Positions 1 to 8,129 of a stretch of DNA of 33,710 nt are shown here, piece by piece. The notes beneath the pieces were generated by a model that made no database searches, was not told the origin of the DNA, and was given only the letters and a program-made list of their open reading frames with translations. Every line of letters begins with the position of its first letter. The stretch's first letter is position 1. A program made the position numbers and the translations under genes. The stretch lies in the NCBI GenBank assembly GCA_024762315.1, contig JANTHR010000015.1, positions 1-33,710 of the forward strand, written 5' to 3'. The DNA is from Sulfurovum sp. (GTDB lineage: Bacteria > Campylobacterota > Campylobacteria > Campylobacterales > Sulfurovaceae).

Positions 1-498
1 CACCCTGCCGTCATCTCTCTGGGGACGATCGAAGGAGGACGGGCTTCCAACATTATTTGCGACCATGTGCTGCTTAAGGGAACGGTGAGGACCATCAACG
101 AAGATGTCCGCAGCAATATCCCCAAAATGATGGAGGCTTCCATCAAGGGGATCTCTGAATCGATGGGAGCGACCTACAACTTTGACTATGAATTCGGACA
201 ACCCGAGCTGATCAACTATGACAAGATGGTGGACATCATCATAGGGGAAGCCAAAGGCGTCATAGGAGAAGAGAACTGCATCGATCTGGTCGATCCGGTG
301 ATGGGTGGGGAGGATTTCTCCGAATATCTCAAGATCGTTCCGGGAGCATTCTTCAGGCTTGGTACCTGCAATGAAGAGAAAGAGACCTGTGTTTCACAGC
401 ACAACAGCCGTTTTGACGTCGATGACGATGCCCTGCAGGTCGGCATGAAGATCATGGGGGCTTCCGCCCTTGCCTTTCTGGGACAAAAGGCTGAGTGA
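1..498 (+). CDS. M20-family amidohydrolase, C-terminal part (cut by window edge)
   Basis: The frame is open from base 1, so this is the last 165 codons of a longer gene; M20D enzymes are usually 380-400 residues. The visible part starts inside the dimerisation domain (GTIEGGRASNII, the counterpart of the family's G-T-I-x-G-G-x-A-x-N-x-I signature) and continues through MGGEDFSEYL, where the Asp/Glu pair belongs to the metal-binding catalytic domain, and HNSRFDVDDDAL, the usual C-terminal block with the metal-ligand His. The family hydrolyses N-acyl amino acids or related amides in the cytoplasm. Substrate cannot be told from this fragment; hippurate hydrolase or N-acetyl-diaminopimelate deacetylase-like roles are possible. 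Its TGA shares a base with the ATG of the next gene, so the two are probably translationally coupled. Confidence 0.8.
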   Translation, partial: HPAVISLGTIEGGRASNIICDHVLLKGTVRTINEDVRSNIPKMMEASIKGISESMGATYNFDYEFGQPELINYDKMVDIIIGEAKGVIGEENCIDLVDPVMGGEDFSEYLKIVPGAFFRLGTCNEEKETCVSQHNSRFDVDDDALQVGMKIMGASALAFLGQKAE

Positions 499-1973
499 TG
501 CATGAGAGCATCAGCCTGAAGATCCCCAGCGACCTGAAGTTCATGAGGATCGTCGAAGACCTCATCAGGGATACCTGTGATACACTTCCATTAACACCAG
601 AGGATATAATGGCCATTATAGAGAGTGCCAGAGAATTGATAGAAAATGCTGTGATTCATGCCTACAAAGACTCACCTGGATACATTCAAATAAGCTTACA
701 TCCTTTCAAGACCGGCCTGCGTATCGATGTGCATGACTGGGGGCTTCCAATGTCCCTCAAAAAACATATCAGCGTTCCTATCAAGGAGGATGCCTCCGAA
801 GGATTCAATCGCGTCTATGGTCTGATGGACCTTTTTGAGTACCAGAACCTGGGCAAAGACGGGAAAAAATTCGTGATCATCAAATACGCCTCTCATCCCT
901 TGCATGAAGAGGAGGCCCCACACAAAGCACTTCCTGCCCTTTCGGAAAGAAAAAGAGAAAAAAGAGTTGAGGAAGACAATATCCCGGTCGCTATAAGAGA
1001 GTTCCAAGAAGGAGATGAAGAAGGTATCGCCCGACTGGTCTTCAAGAATTACGGCTACAGTTACATCAAAGATCTTTTTTACTATCCGCATAAGGTTTTT
1101 GAATCACATGGAAAAAAATTCTACTCTATCATTGCCCAACGAGAAGAGAGGATCATCGGACATTTCGCGCTGGTACTGGTGCCGGAATCCACTGTGGCTG
1201 AGATCGGGGTTGCCGTGGTAGACCCGGAATTCCAGGGCAGAGGCATCATGAATAAAATGCTGAAGCTGATCCTGAAAAAAGCCAGGGATATCCATCTGGA
1301 TGCTGTATTTGGAGAAGCGATCATGTTCCATATCTACAGCCAGAAGGCTAACCTGAGCCATGGTTTTTCAGAAGCAGGTTTAATGCTGGGAAAAGTACCT
1401 GTGGACACGACCATAGTAAATAATAAACTGGCCAAAAAATGTAAACGTGGGGCTGTACTTGTAGGGTATTACTTTTTTAACAAAATGACCAAAAAACTCT
1501 TTCTTCCCAATATCTATAAAAAGCAGATCAAGCGGATCTACAAAAATGCCGATGTCCCTTTTGTCAAAGCAAAAGTGGGAAATGAAGAGATCCTCGAACA
1601 TGTTTTTCTAAGCTATACATTCGATCCGCCAACGAATATCGCCAAGATCAGGGTTGACCGTTACGGTAAAGATTTCAAACAAAAATTCATCATACTGCTC
1701 AACCAGCTTAAAGCGAAGCATTGTGATATGATTTATGCAGATATCTCACTTGAAATGATCCCGCAGATCGACACAGTGGTCAAATTCATGAATAAACGGG
1801 GTTTTTTTTACAGTGGGGTCATGTTTTTTTATCATGAGAGAGGAGACTACCTAAGGCTGCAGCTCAAACACAGTGACAAGATCGGCAGCAGAAATTATGT
1901 CTGCTACTCCGATTTCTGTAAAAAACTTTCCCGCTTTATCCAAAAAGATGAACAACGGGTCAAGAAACATTAA
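498..1973 (+). CDS. Histidine-kinase-like ATPase domain fused to GNAT acetyltransferase
   Basis: Residues about 1-135 look like an anti-sigma-factor/HATPase_c domain: ELIENAVIHAY (N-box Glu and Asn), then DVHDWGLP (G1-like) and a Gly-rich GFNRVYGLMDLF stretch. After a charged linker (about 145-162), residues 163-310 form a GNAT domain with an acetyl-CoA loop QGRGIM near residue 250. The last 180 residues are a further conserved-looking segment I cannot name. A GTG lies 3 bases upstream, but ATG at 498 overlaps the previous stop (ATGA) and is preferred. The known roles are ATP-dependent kinase or switch function for the first domain and acyl transfer for the second. How they cooperate, and the target, is unknown. 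It converges with the ciaB-type gene with only 5 bases between stops. Confidence 0.75.
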   Translation: MHESISLKIPSDLKFMRIVEDLIRDTCDTLPLTPEDIMAIIESARELIENAVIHAYKDSPGYIQISLHPFKTGLRIDVHDWGLPMSLKKHISVPIKEDASEGFNRVYGLMDLFEYQNLGKDGKKFVIIKYASHPLHEEEAPHKALPALSERKREKRVEEDNIPVAIREFQEGDEEGIARLVFKNYGYSYIKDLFYYPHKVFESHGKKFYSIIAQREERIIGHFALVLVPESTVAEIGVAVVDPEFQGRGIMNKMLKLILKKARDIHLDAVFGEAIMFHIYSQKANLSHGFSEAGLMLGKVPVDTTIVNNKLAKKCKRGAVLVGYYFFNKMTKKLFLPNIYKKQIKRIYKNADVPFVKAKVGNEEILEHVFLSYTFDPPTNIAKIRVDRYGKDFKQKFIILLNQLKAKHCDMIYADISLEMIPQIDTVVKFMNKRGFFYSGVMFFYHERGDYLRLQLKHSDKIGSRNYVCYSDFCKKLSRFIQKDEQRVKKH

Positions 1974-1978
1974 AGAAA

Positions 1979-3814
1979 TTAATCCAAAGCAACGGTCTGC
2001 TGTCCTATCTCCTGATAGCGTGCATAATAGTGCTCTACAAATGCCTTTATCTCTTCATTCTTAGGCAGATAGACCCCTGCGTTTTTCACGGCATACTGGC
2101 CCAGATATTCATTTGCATCAACTTTTTTGAGATAATTTTCCGCCAAATCTCTGTAAGCGGATGTATATGCTTCTTTCATCGCATCATATTTGGAATAGTC
2201 TATCTTTATCTGTCCATTATCATATGTAATGATGCCGGAATCAAACAGGATGCCCAAATGTATGAGCCCTTCACAGTAGTACGGCAGCACCTCACCAACT
2301 TCACGCCAGGCCATGAGCCCGACCGCGCGTGAGACAAGGTCATCGACAATATGCTGCTTCAGTGCTTCTTTTTCATTATGGAAGAACGCCATCAGCCCCC
2401 CGGTAGTCGCTTTGAACTCTTCAATATTCTTGAACTGTCCCGTACCGTTCATCATTGTCTCCGTATCGGAATCGATCCAGAGAATATGTCCGTATTCATG
2501 CCCAATGGTGGAGATATCGTAGATCTCCTGCCACAGTTGGGGCTCATTTTCAATAAGTGCACGCTGTTTTCTGACAAAATCCTCACCCATTGTTTCCACA
2601 GAGAGTTTCATGATCGGCTTGGACTTTTTGGACTCCATCACGAAGTCGGCATAAGCAAAGATCTTTTTGCCGAGTTCAGAAGAAACCCCCTCATCGTTGG
2701 GCACAACCTGTGCAGAAAAAAGTCCATTGAACTCTGCTGCATAGTAGAGGATGGGCTGACCGATATAAAGTTGGGTTTGATCGACCTGCAAGAGATTTTT
2801 ACTTATGGTCTTCAATGCTTCTTCGCCAAAGTCTTCAGCCATTTCATATGCAAAAAGTTTAATATTGTTACGCGTATGTGAGCCTTCCTGCAACTGAGGG
2901 TTCACAATCCGCAAATCCCACTCCAAGGCCACTGCCTTTCGATAGTGGTCTTCATAATATTCCAAAGGATGCCCTACCTGAAGCGGAGTAGTAACTGCCA
3001 TCCAGCGTCTGTCCACTTCTGCCCACATTTTAATGAGTTCAGAAATATCTGTATGGCTGAATGCTTCTTTTATCGCTGTAAAGTATGCAACCCATTCCAC
3101 CTTTTGATCAAACACTTTATCTTCATGCTGACCTAAAAGCATAATAAGCTGTTCCAATGCCGTGGTAACCCCTTGGACTTGCTTAGGGAATGCTTCGGCA
3201 TAAGCTACAGATTTATAGCCTGTGTCTTCTTTTTTAAGTACAGAGTAACATCTGTCACCCACACATCCACTCTCATCTGTATCTAATAAAGATTCACCCT
3301 GTAGCATCTCAAAAACTTTTGCATCATCCCCGTTGAACATTTCACTAAGCTCCAGATTGACTGTATGCAAAATATGATCTGTCCAATGGCTCTGCCACTC
3401 ACTCAGTCGCAACCCCACAAAATGTACACCAAAGATCAAAGAACGGTAAAAGGGGGTAAGCAATTTTTGCTTCTCTATCCACCCTATCAGACTTTCATGT
3501 CTTGCAATATGCATCATACTCACAAAACCGTATGCCAACTCTTTTTTGACACGTATTTCTTCAGGGCATAGTTCAAGTTTGTTCAGTACCTGCTCCAATG
3601 CATCCTCTCTGAGGTTCACCATCCGTGTCAATGCTGCCATCACTGTGTCATCATTTTTAGGGATATCCAGCAAACCCAAAAAAGCATCAACCGACTGCTG
3701 TGCCTTTTCATGCTCTCCATTTAAAAGGTCATAAAAACCGTTCAGTTCTGTTTGTCTGTCCTGCAGTTCCAAGTAGATCGCTTGCAGATCGTTCATAAAT
3801 TGCTGTTTTGTCAT
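1979..3814 (-). CDS. ciaB: CiaB-type protein with HExxH metallopeptidase signature
   Basis: 611 residues, matching the length of Campylobacterota proteins annotated as invasion antigen CiaB (about 610). The clearest motif is HEYGH at residues 439-443, followed 22-23 residues later by an EE pair (IEEFKATTGG). That is the layout of a zinc metallopeptidase with His, His and Glu ligands. No signal peptide or membrane segment is visible, so it looks cytoplasmic. CiaB was named from invasion work in Campylobacter jejuni; its presence in this environmental-looking genome argues for a general peptidase-like role rather than virulence (inference). The start ATG has a GAGAG stretch just upstream and TATATAA about 10-15 bases before it. 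Monocistronic by position. Family identity is from memory of the family, not a search. Confidence 0.72.
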   Translation of the reverse strand: MTKQQFMNDLQAIYLELQDRQTELNGFYDLLNGEHEKAQQSVDAFLGLLDIPKNDDTVMAALTRMVNLREDALEQVLNKLELCPEEIRVKKELAYGFVSMMHIARHESLIGWIEKQKLLTPFYRSLIFGVHFVGLRLSEWQSHWTDHILHTVNLELSEMFNGDDAKVFEMLQGESLLDTDESGCVGDRCYSVLKKEDTGYKSVAYAEAFPKQVQGVTTALEQLIMLLGQHEDKVFDQKVEWVAYFTAIKEAFSHTDISELIKMWAEVDRRWMAVTTPLQVGHPLEYYEDHYRKAVALEWDLRIVNPQLQEGSHTRNNIKLFAYEMAEDFGEEALKTISKNLLQVDQTQLYIGQPILYYAAEFNGLFSAQVVPNDEGVSSELGKKIFAYADFVMESKKSKPIMKLSVETMGEDFVRKQRALIENEPQLWQEIYDISTIGHEYGHILWIDSDTETMMNGTGQFKNIEEFKATTGGLMAFFHNEKEALKQHIVDDLVSRAVGLMAWREVGEVLPYYCEGLIHLGILFDSGIITYDNGQIKIDYSKYDAMKEAYTSAYRDLAENYLKKVDANEYLGQYAVKNAGVYLPKNEEIKAFVEHYYARYQEIGQQTVALD

Positions 3815-3900
3815 TTTCTCTCTTTTTATATAAACTTTGTGTCTTGTAGATTTTTTGTGATTTTAGCATAGATGATATGAAAAGGGAGGGTACACACGCC

Positions 3901-5133
3901 TCAATGATTTTCCAATACCTTTTGATGTATCTGACTAATGCTCTCAATATTTTTACGACTCACTCCTGCCAAGCGTCCAAACTCTTTCCACTTTTGTACG
4001 GCACTTACTACCTCATCTATGGTATTCATAGCATTTTTCAATCCATGTTTTGTCGCCAATGCCAACAGGTTTTTTTTCGTAGGGTTCTTACCCTCACCCA
4101 AATACATCGTACTGTGCTCACCACCAGGCCCGTAAGAAAATGTTATGTCATACATAGGTGAAAGTCGCCACTCTCCGGACTCATCCATCAAAAAAGAAAA
4201 GTTTTTAGCATGGTCGTCGCGGTTATGTGCAAAAAGATTAAAACACGCCAGCCGAAACATCTTTTCTACTTCTACTATGCTTTTGGTCAAGTGTAGCGTA
4301 AGCCGTAACAAGTCATCATAATCCAATGTAGGAAACCTAAAGTCACTGTGTGTCAGTCCTGCGACGGTATGCATATGCACCTTGGCATCACCCACTCTGT
4401 CAAAACGCTCTACGGCAAAGTACTTCCCCTTTTTACCCTCTAGCAAAACAGTACAAGGCATCTCTAACCCTGCTTCTTTAACCATAAGCGAATAGGCATA
4501 CTCTATCGCCCCTATCTCTCTGCTGTCTTGAGATGAGGCAAACTTCACCATGTAGTGAGAAAATCCCTCTTTTAGTTTCTGTTTGCCATGCACTATCTCT
4601 TTATGGTCACTGCTCAACTGTACCAACACCTTTGGTCTTGCCCCACCCGATGAACCTCCTAGAGCCAAAAGTTCATCTACCATGCTATCAGTACTGCCTT
4701 CTAAAATCTCTTCAGAGCTTTTTGCCAAGTCATCTAAGACTATCTCATCAAGTCCTAAATCTAATGTATCTTTTTCAGGTTCATAACTCAAAGCTCCCAT
4801 AGCGTACTGACCCACATAAGCCAATCTATCTAACGGAGTTAAGCTATTAGGGTTAACACCTAAGCCCATCAAATGCCTATCCATAAGTAACCGTCCCCAA
4901 CCATCGGGCAACGAATCATTAAAGAGTCCCCATAGTCCCTCAAAGGTATCATCTTCACAGACAAAGAGTCCAGCTTTTAGTGGGAGTTTATAGGGTGAGA
5001 GTTCTATGCCTGTTTTTAGGAAGGCTTTGTCGTATTCGAAGTAGATTTTTTTGTCGCGGATGGCTAGGGTTCCTACTTTTTGGGTTTTGGTTTTGGTTAT
5101 AAATACTATCAACCTGATTATATTTTTAGGCAT
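3901..5133 (-). CDS. hipA: HipA-family Ser/Thr kinase (type II toxin)
   Basis: 410 residues, normal for the family. The N-terminal HipA_N/Couple_hipA region spans about 8-115 (LFNDSLPDGWGRLLMDR). The kinase core follows: GGSSGGARPK at 159-168 is the flexible P-loop whose Ser is autophosphorylated in E. coli HipA; VKF (Lys197) should bind ATP; HNRDDHAKN at 303-311 is the catalytic loop; YDIT (Asp329) is the metal-binding Asp. All key residues are intact, so an active kinase is expected. The family targets translation (E. coli HipA phosphorylates GltX). The start lies 10 bases after the AAA gene stop with only a weak AAAG as ribosome site. Its likely antitoxin is not adjacent but about 2.7 kb upstream at 7816-8100 in the same transcription unit. 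Confidence 0.9.
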   Translation of the reverse strand: MPKNIIRLIVFITKTKTQKVGTLAIRDKKIYFEYDKAFLKTGIELSPYKLPLKAGLFVCEDDTFEGLWGLFNDSLPDGWGRLLMDRHLMGLGVNPNSLTPLDRLAYVGQYAMGALSYEPEKDTLDLGLDEIVLDDLAKSSEEILEGSTDSMVDELLALGGSSGGARPKVLVQLSSDHKEIVHGKQKLKEGFSHYMVKFASSQDSREIGAIEYAYSLMVKEAGLEMPCTVLLEGKKGKYFAVERFDRVGDAKVHMHTVAGLTHSDFRFPTLDYDDLLRLTLHLTKSIVEVEKMFRLACFNLFAHNRDDHAKNFSFLMDESGEWRLSPMYDITFSYGPGGEHSTMYLGEGKNPTKKNLLALATKHGLKNAMNTIDEVVSAVQKWKEFGRLAGVSRKNIESISQIHQKVLENH

Positions 5134-5143
5134 TTTATAATCT

Positions 5144-6769
5144 TTAACTTTTATAAATCATATTTAAAACAGATTCTCTTATAGTATTGCTTTCTTCTGT
5201 ATTACTTTTCAAAATAGAAATAACTTGATTTAAATAGGCATTATTTTTACTATTAATATCACATTCAGAAGCAACACTTGATATGTGTATTAATCCCTTA
5301 TTATTGTAAACTTCAAGAACAGAATTATAATTACTATCACTTATTATTTTTTCAAATTTTTCTTTAACCTCATCATATATCTTTTGAAAATTTTCTTCTT
5401 CCCAATAAGTATTTAAAGTTTGATTTAGCTCAGAAAAATTATTTACTTTAGGATTTAATTTTTTTTCAAAATTATCTTTTACTATATGTAAAGTATATTT
5501 TGTTGCCTCTCTTTCTAGATTATCTTTAAAATCTTTAATAACTCTCTCTTGAACCTTATTAAAAACCTCTTGATTATCTTTTCCCATTCTTTTTGCAACA
5601 ATTTTAACAATATCTTCAAGCAATAAAAAGTTCTTTACTTCTGCAACTCTTGAAACCCATATACTTTTCTCACTAATATGATTAATTTGTTCTTCTGTGC
5701 ATCTATCTCTATCAATTAAACCAAATGAATCAATATGATGAAAATCTTTTAAATCATTAAAAGAAGAAGTAGCCTCAAAAACTTTATCACAACTTCCTAA
5801 TGGTTTAACAGTATGGTCTTTAAATATCTGCTCATAAAGTTTATAGTCTATACTATCTAAATCACCCTCAATAAATAAAATAGGTTTTCTACTACCTAGA
5901 ACCTCCAAGTAAAGTTGTTCAGGTAAAGGACTCTCTTCATCTAAAACTTCATAATCCCAAACTTCATTACCATCATAAGATTTCATCCATATTTTTCTAG
6001 AATCTTGTCTTGAAACAGCAAAATCAATATCATGTGTTAAATATACGAAAGTACAATCAGGTCTCTCTTGTTCTATTTTATCCCAAAGTTTTTTTGTAAC
6101 AGATTTATGTAAATGGTTTTCAGGCTCATCGATAATAATTAATGAACTCTCTTTTGCACAAACTACTTCTCCAATAAGATAAAATACTATTCTCTCTCCA
6201 TCACTCATTTCGGAAGCATTATACTTTTTACTCTCTTTTCCAACAGGATAAGTCTCTATTGTTCCTGCTTTTTTAATTAATTTTCTATGAGAAATAACAT
6301 ACTCAAAAATTTCTTGTATTCTATCTAGTTTTGTAATTGGTGCAACAAGAGAATGATTTTGTTTTGATTTATCTTTATATTTTATTGCTTCTTCGTACTC
6401 TTCTGTATGCAAAAGTACCATCAACTTTTCATAATCATTTAGTAAAAATGTATTTGGTTTATTTCCCCATCTATTGGATGTTTTGCCACTAGTTTCTAGC
6501 CAATTAGCAATATTAGCATTAACTGATGTCCCATAAAAAAATTCTAATTCTGCTTTTTCTTTTGTTTTTGGTTGTACTTCTGATGGCATAGATAAAGACT
6601 TTTGAGCTGATATTCTATGCGTTATTTTATTATATCTTTGTTCTAAATTAGTACTAAATCTAGTTTTACCTGAACCATTAGCTCCAACTATCACTAAACT
6701 ATTTGTTTCAACTTCTATCTCTTTCGATTCTGTTTTATTTTTTGGTAATACTAATTCCATTTTCTCCAT
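5144..6769 (-). CDS. AAA ATPase with TOPRIM/DUF4435-like C-terminus
   Basis: 541 residues. ABC-type ATPase: Walker A GANGSGKT (29-36), signature SEMSDGERI (186-194), Walker B LIIIDEPENH (210-219) and switch His in THD (245-247). A TOPRIM-like block follows: ILFIEGDLDSIDY (Glu301, Asp303), FGLIDRDR (Asp353, Asp355) and AEVKNFLL (376-383), the pattern of DUF4435 and OLD-like nuclease domains. The tail (390-541) is Lys/Glu-rich. Such proteins are common in phage-defence islands; nuclease activity here is inference. ATG 6769 sits directly on AGGAA; the in-frame ATG at 6760 has GGAG at better spacing. The gene is visibly more AT-rich than its flanks, suggesting recent transfer. It sits 10 bases upstream of hipA and 100 bases after the RhuM gene. 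Confidence 0.8.
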   Translation of the reverse strand: MEKMELVLPKNKTESKEIEVETNSLVIVGANGSGKTRFSTNLEQRYNKITHRISAQKSLSMPSEVQPKTKEKAELEFFYGTSVNANIANWLETSGKTSNRWGNKPNTFLLNDYEKLMVLLHTEEYEEAIKYKDKSKQNHSLVAPITKLDRIQEIFEYVISHRKLIKKAGTIETYPVGKESKKYNASEMSDGERIVFYLIGEVVCAKESSLIIIDEPENHLHKSVTKKLWDKIEQERPDCTFVYLTHDIDFAVSRQDSRKIWMKSYDGNEVWDYEVLDEESPLPEQLYLEVLGSRKPILFIEGDLDSIDYKLYEQIFKDHTVKPLGSCDKVFEATSSFNDLKDFHHIDSFGLIDRDRCTEEQINHISEKSIWVSRVAEVKNFLLLEDIVKIVAKRMGKDNQEVFNKVQERVIKDFKDNLEREATKYTLHIVKDNFEKKLNPKVNNFSELNQTLNTYWEEENFQKIYDEVKEKFEKIISDSNYNSVLEVYNNKGLIHISSVASECDINSKNNAYLNQVISILKSNTEESNTIRESVLNMIYKS

Positions 6770-6825
6770 TTCCTTTTAAATATTTATTTTTTTCTACTAT
6801 GCCCTAAACTCTTCTTCCCTCTCAT

Positions 6826-6868
6826 CACACCAAGAAGAAAAATCTCCAAACACTCCAAAACAAACCCC
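6826..6868 (-). pseudogene. Decayed copy of the hipB 3' end
   Basis: Bases 6826-6864 repeat, with few changes, bases 7872-7912 inside the HipB-like gene (codons for LVLECLGDFSSLC). Similarity fades further on but still seems traceable for about 25 bases toward lower coordinates. The copy has a one-base deletion and stops, so it is not coding. It begins within a few bases of the RhuM stop codon. The RhuM gene is therefore flanked by two direct copies of the same antitoxin segment, as expected if the cassette arrived by recombination with, or duplication of, hipB. Confidence 0.65.
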
Positions 6869-6869
6869 A

Positions 6870-7730
6870 TCACTTCAACCTCTCCAAAATCCCCAAACTC
6901 TCTTCATCCATCTTAGAAAAAGCAAACCATTTCTTGCCCAAGTCCTTTAGGCTTGCTCCTATGTGGTAAATCTCTGCATCGTCAATAACCATAAATCTAT
7001 CATGAGAAACATCAAGTTTTTTTACCTCTATGGGTACATACTGTGCATTATATTTCTTTAGGTCAAGTTTGAGTTGTTTACTGATGTTACTTGTGTAGAG
7101 TGTGACTTGTGTATTTTGATTTTTACTAAAAAGGGTGAGTACACTTTCATCGATGTAGTTATCTATAAGCTTTATGGATATTTTGGAACTTTTTATAAGC
7201 TTGGAGACAAACACATACGCATCAAACACTTGACCATCATAGAAAATACCTTGTGTGGGATTCATAGAAGTATCTTCAAGTAAAGTACTTATGCCCCCTA
7301 CTTTCTCTTTCAATAGTGCCACATCGTTTTCCAGTGATACAAACCGTTCATTAGTGATCTTGTCACCGTTGATAGTATAGCCATGATAGATATAGTTTTT
7401 TAGTATTTTAGTTGCCCATTGTCTAAATATAACTCCTTTTTGTGACTTTACCCTGTAACCAACAGAAATAATGACATCCAAATTATAATATTCAATCTCT
7501 CGTGTAACTTCTCTATCGCCTTCATTTTGAACTGTCGCAATTTTTGCGACAGTTGCATCTTTTTGTAATTCCCTCTCTTTAAAAACATTTGTAATATGTT
7601 TACCAATAGTTTTAACATCTCTATCAAAAAGTTCTGATAACTGCTGTCTATTTAACCAAACTGTTTCATCATCAACAGACACTTCTATCTCTATTTCTCC
7701 ACTTTGGTACATTGCTATATGATTATTCAT
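6870..7730 (-). CDS. RhuM-family protein with phospholipase-D-like C-terminal domain
   Basis: 286 residues from the ATG at 7730, which has GAGAGG just upstream; a longer frame opens at 7760 but lacks such a site. Residues 5-120 match the RhuM family: IEVSVDDETVWLNRQQLSELF, then GDREVTREIEYYNLD and VIISVGYRVKSQKGVIFRQWA. Residues 160-286 carry a second domain: IKLIDNYIDESVLTLF, SHDRFMVIDD (His243 in an HxxF..ID arrangement like half of an HKD motif), YHIGASLKDLGKKWFAF. RhuM was named from a Salmonella pathogenicity island and is frequent beside restriction and toxin-antitoxin genes, but its biochemical role is unsettled. The PLD-like tail suggests nucleic acid binding or cleavage (inference). 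It is second in the hipB-rhuM-AAA-hipA unit. An 11-bp perfect inverted repeat lies inside it. Confidence 0.82.
   Translation of the reverse strand: MNNHIAMYQSGEIEIEVSVDDETVWLNRQQLSELFDRDVKTIGKHITNVFKERELQKDATVAKIATVQNEGDREVTREIEYYNLDVIISVGYRVKSQKGVIFRQWATKILKNYIYHGYTINGDKITNERFVSLENDVALLKEKVGGISTLLEDTSMNPTQGIFYDGQVFDAYVFVSKLIKSSKISIKLIDNYIDESVLTLFSKNQNTQVTLYTSNISKQLKLDLKKYNAQYVPIEVKKLDVSHDRFMVIDDAEIYHIGASLKDLGKKWFAFSKMDEESLGILERLK
7530..7554. repeat. Perfect 11-bp inverted repeat inside the RhuM gene
   Basis: AACTGTCGCAA, a 3-base TTT loop, then TTGCGACAGTT. The stem has 11 perfect pairs and encodes ATVAKIATVQ in the conserved part of the RhuM domain. It could be a transcript hairpin, a protein-binding site or a product of the palindromic amino-acid pattern. 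Confidence 0.85.
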
Positions 7731-7815
7731 ATTTCCTCTCCCATTTACACATCTGGACAAATACTATCATATATTTTTCAAAGTCACAGAAAACATGGCA
7801 TATTGACATATTATA

Positions 7816-8100
7816 TTATTTGACACTTTTCAAAACCTCATCCATACTCCCAAACCTCTCCTCTTCCACCTCACACAAAGAAGAAAAATCCCCCAAACAC
7901 TCCAAAACCAAAGCCAACTTCAACAAAGACTCCAAAGCTATCTGCCCAGAACTCTCAAAGCGTTTGAGTGACCCAAGGCTCACACCAGAACGCTCAGAGA
8001 GTTCTGTTTGTGTGTAGCCTAGTGCTTTTCTACGTTGTCTAAATTTGGTTTTGAGGGTGTCCATCATCTCAGACGGAGTAGGAGGAAGAAAAGATAACAT
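7816..8100 (-). CDS. hipB: HipB-like XRE-family antitoxin/repressor
   Basis: 94 residues. An XRE/Cro helix-turn-helix spans about 14-68: FRQRRKALGYTQTELSERSG is the first part with the turn and recognition helix, followed by VSLGSLKRFESSGQIALESL. The tail EERFGSMDEVLKSVK matches the C-terminal extension of regulators that normally sit directly in front of hipA. The ATG at 8100 follows AGGGA at 6 bases; an inner ATG pair at 8067-8062 has no ribosome site. Expected role: bind and neutralise HipA and repress the operon. It is 86 bases upstream of the RhuM start and first in the four-gene unit, so the antitoxin-kinase pair is separated by two genes. It could alternatively regulate the RhuM/AAA pair. 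Confidence 0.85.
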   Translation of the reverse strand: MLSFLPPTPSEMMDTLKTKFRQRRKALGYTQTELSERSGVSLGSLKRFESSGQIALESLLKLALVLECLGDFSSLCEVEEERFGSMDEVLKSVK

Positions 8101-8129
8101 ATTATCCCTTTTTGGTTTATATGTTAAAG

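Noticed and set aside
1979..3814. Reading the CiaB-type gene as a virulence factor
   Set aside because: The family name comes from one pathogen; nothing in this window (no secretion system, toxin or adhesin) supports pathogenicity.
3729..3947. Minus-strand frame of 72 codons spanning the ciaB start and hipA end
   Set aside because: It overlaps two real genes, has no domain and contains the promoter region of ciaB.
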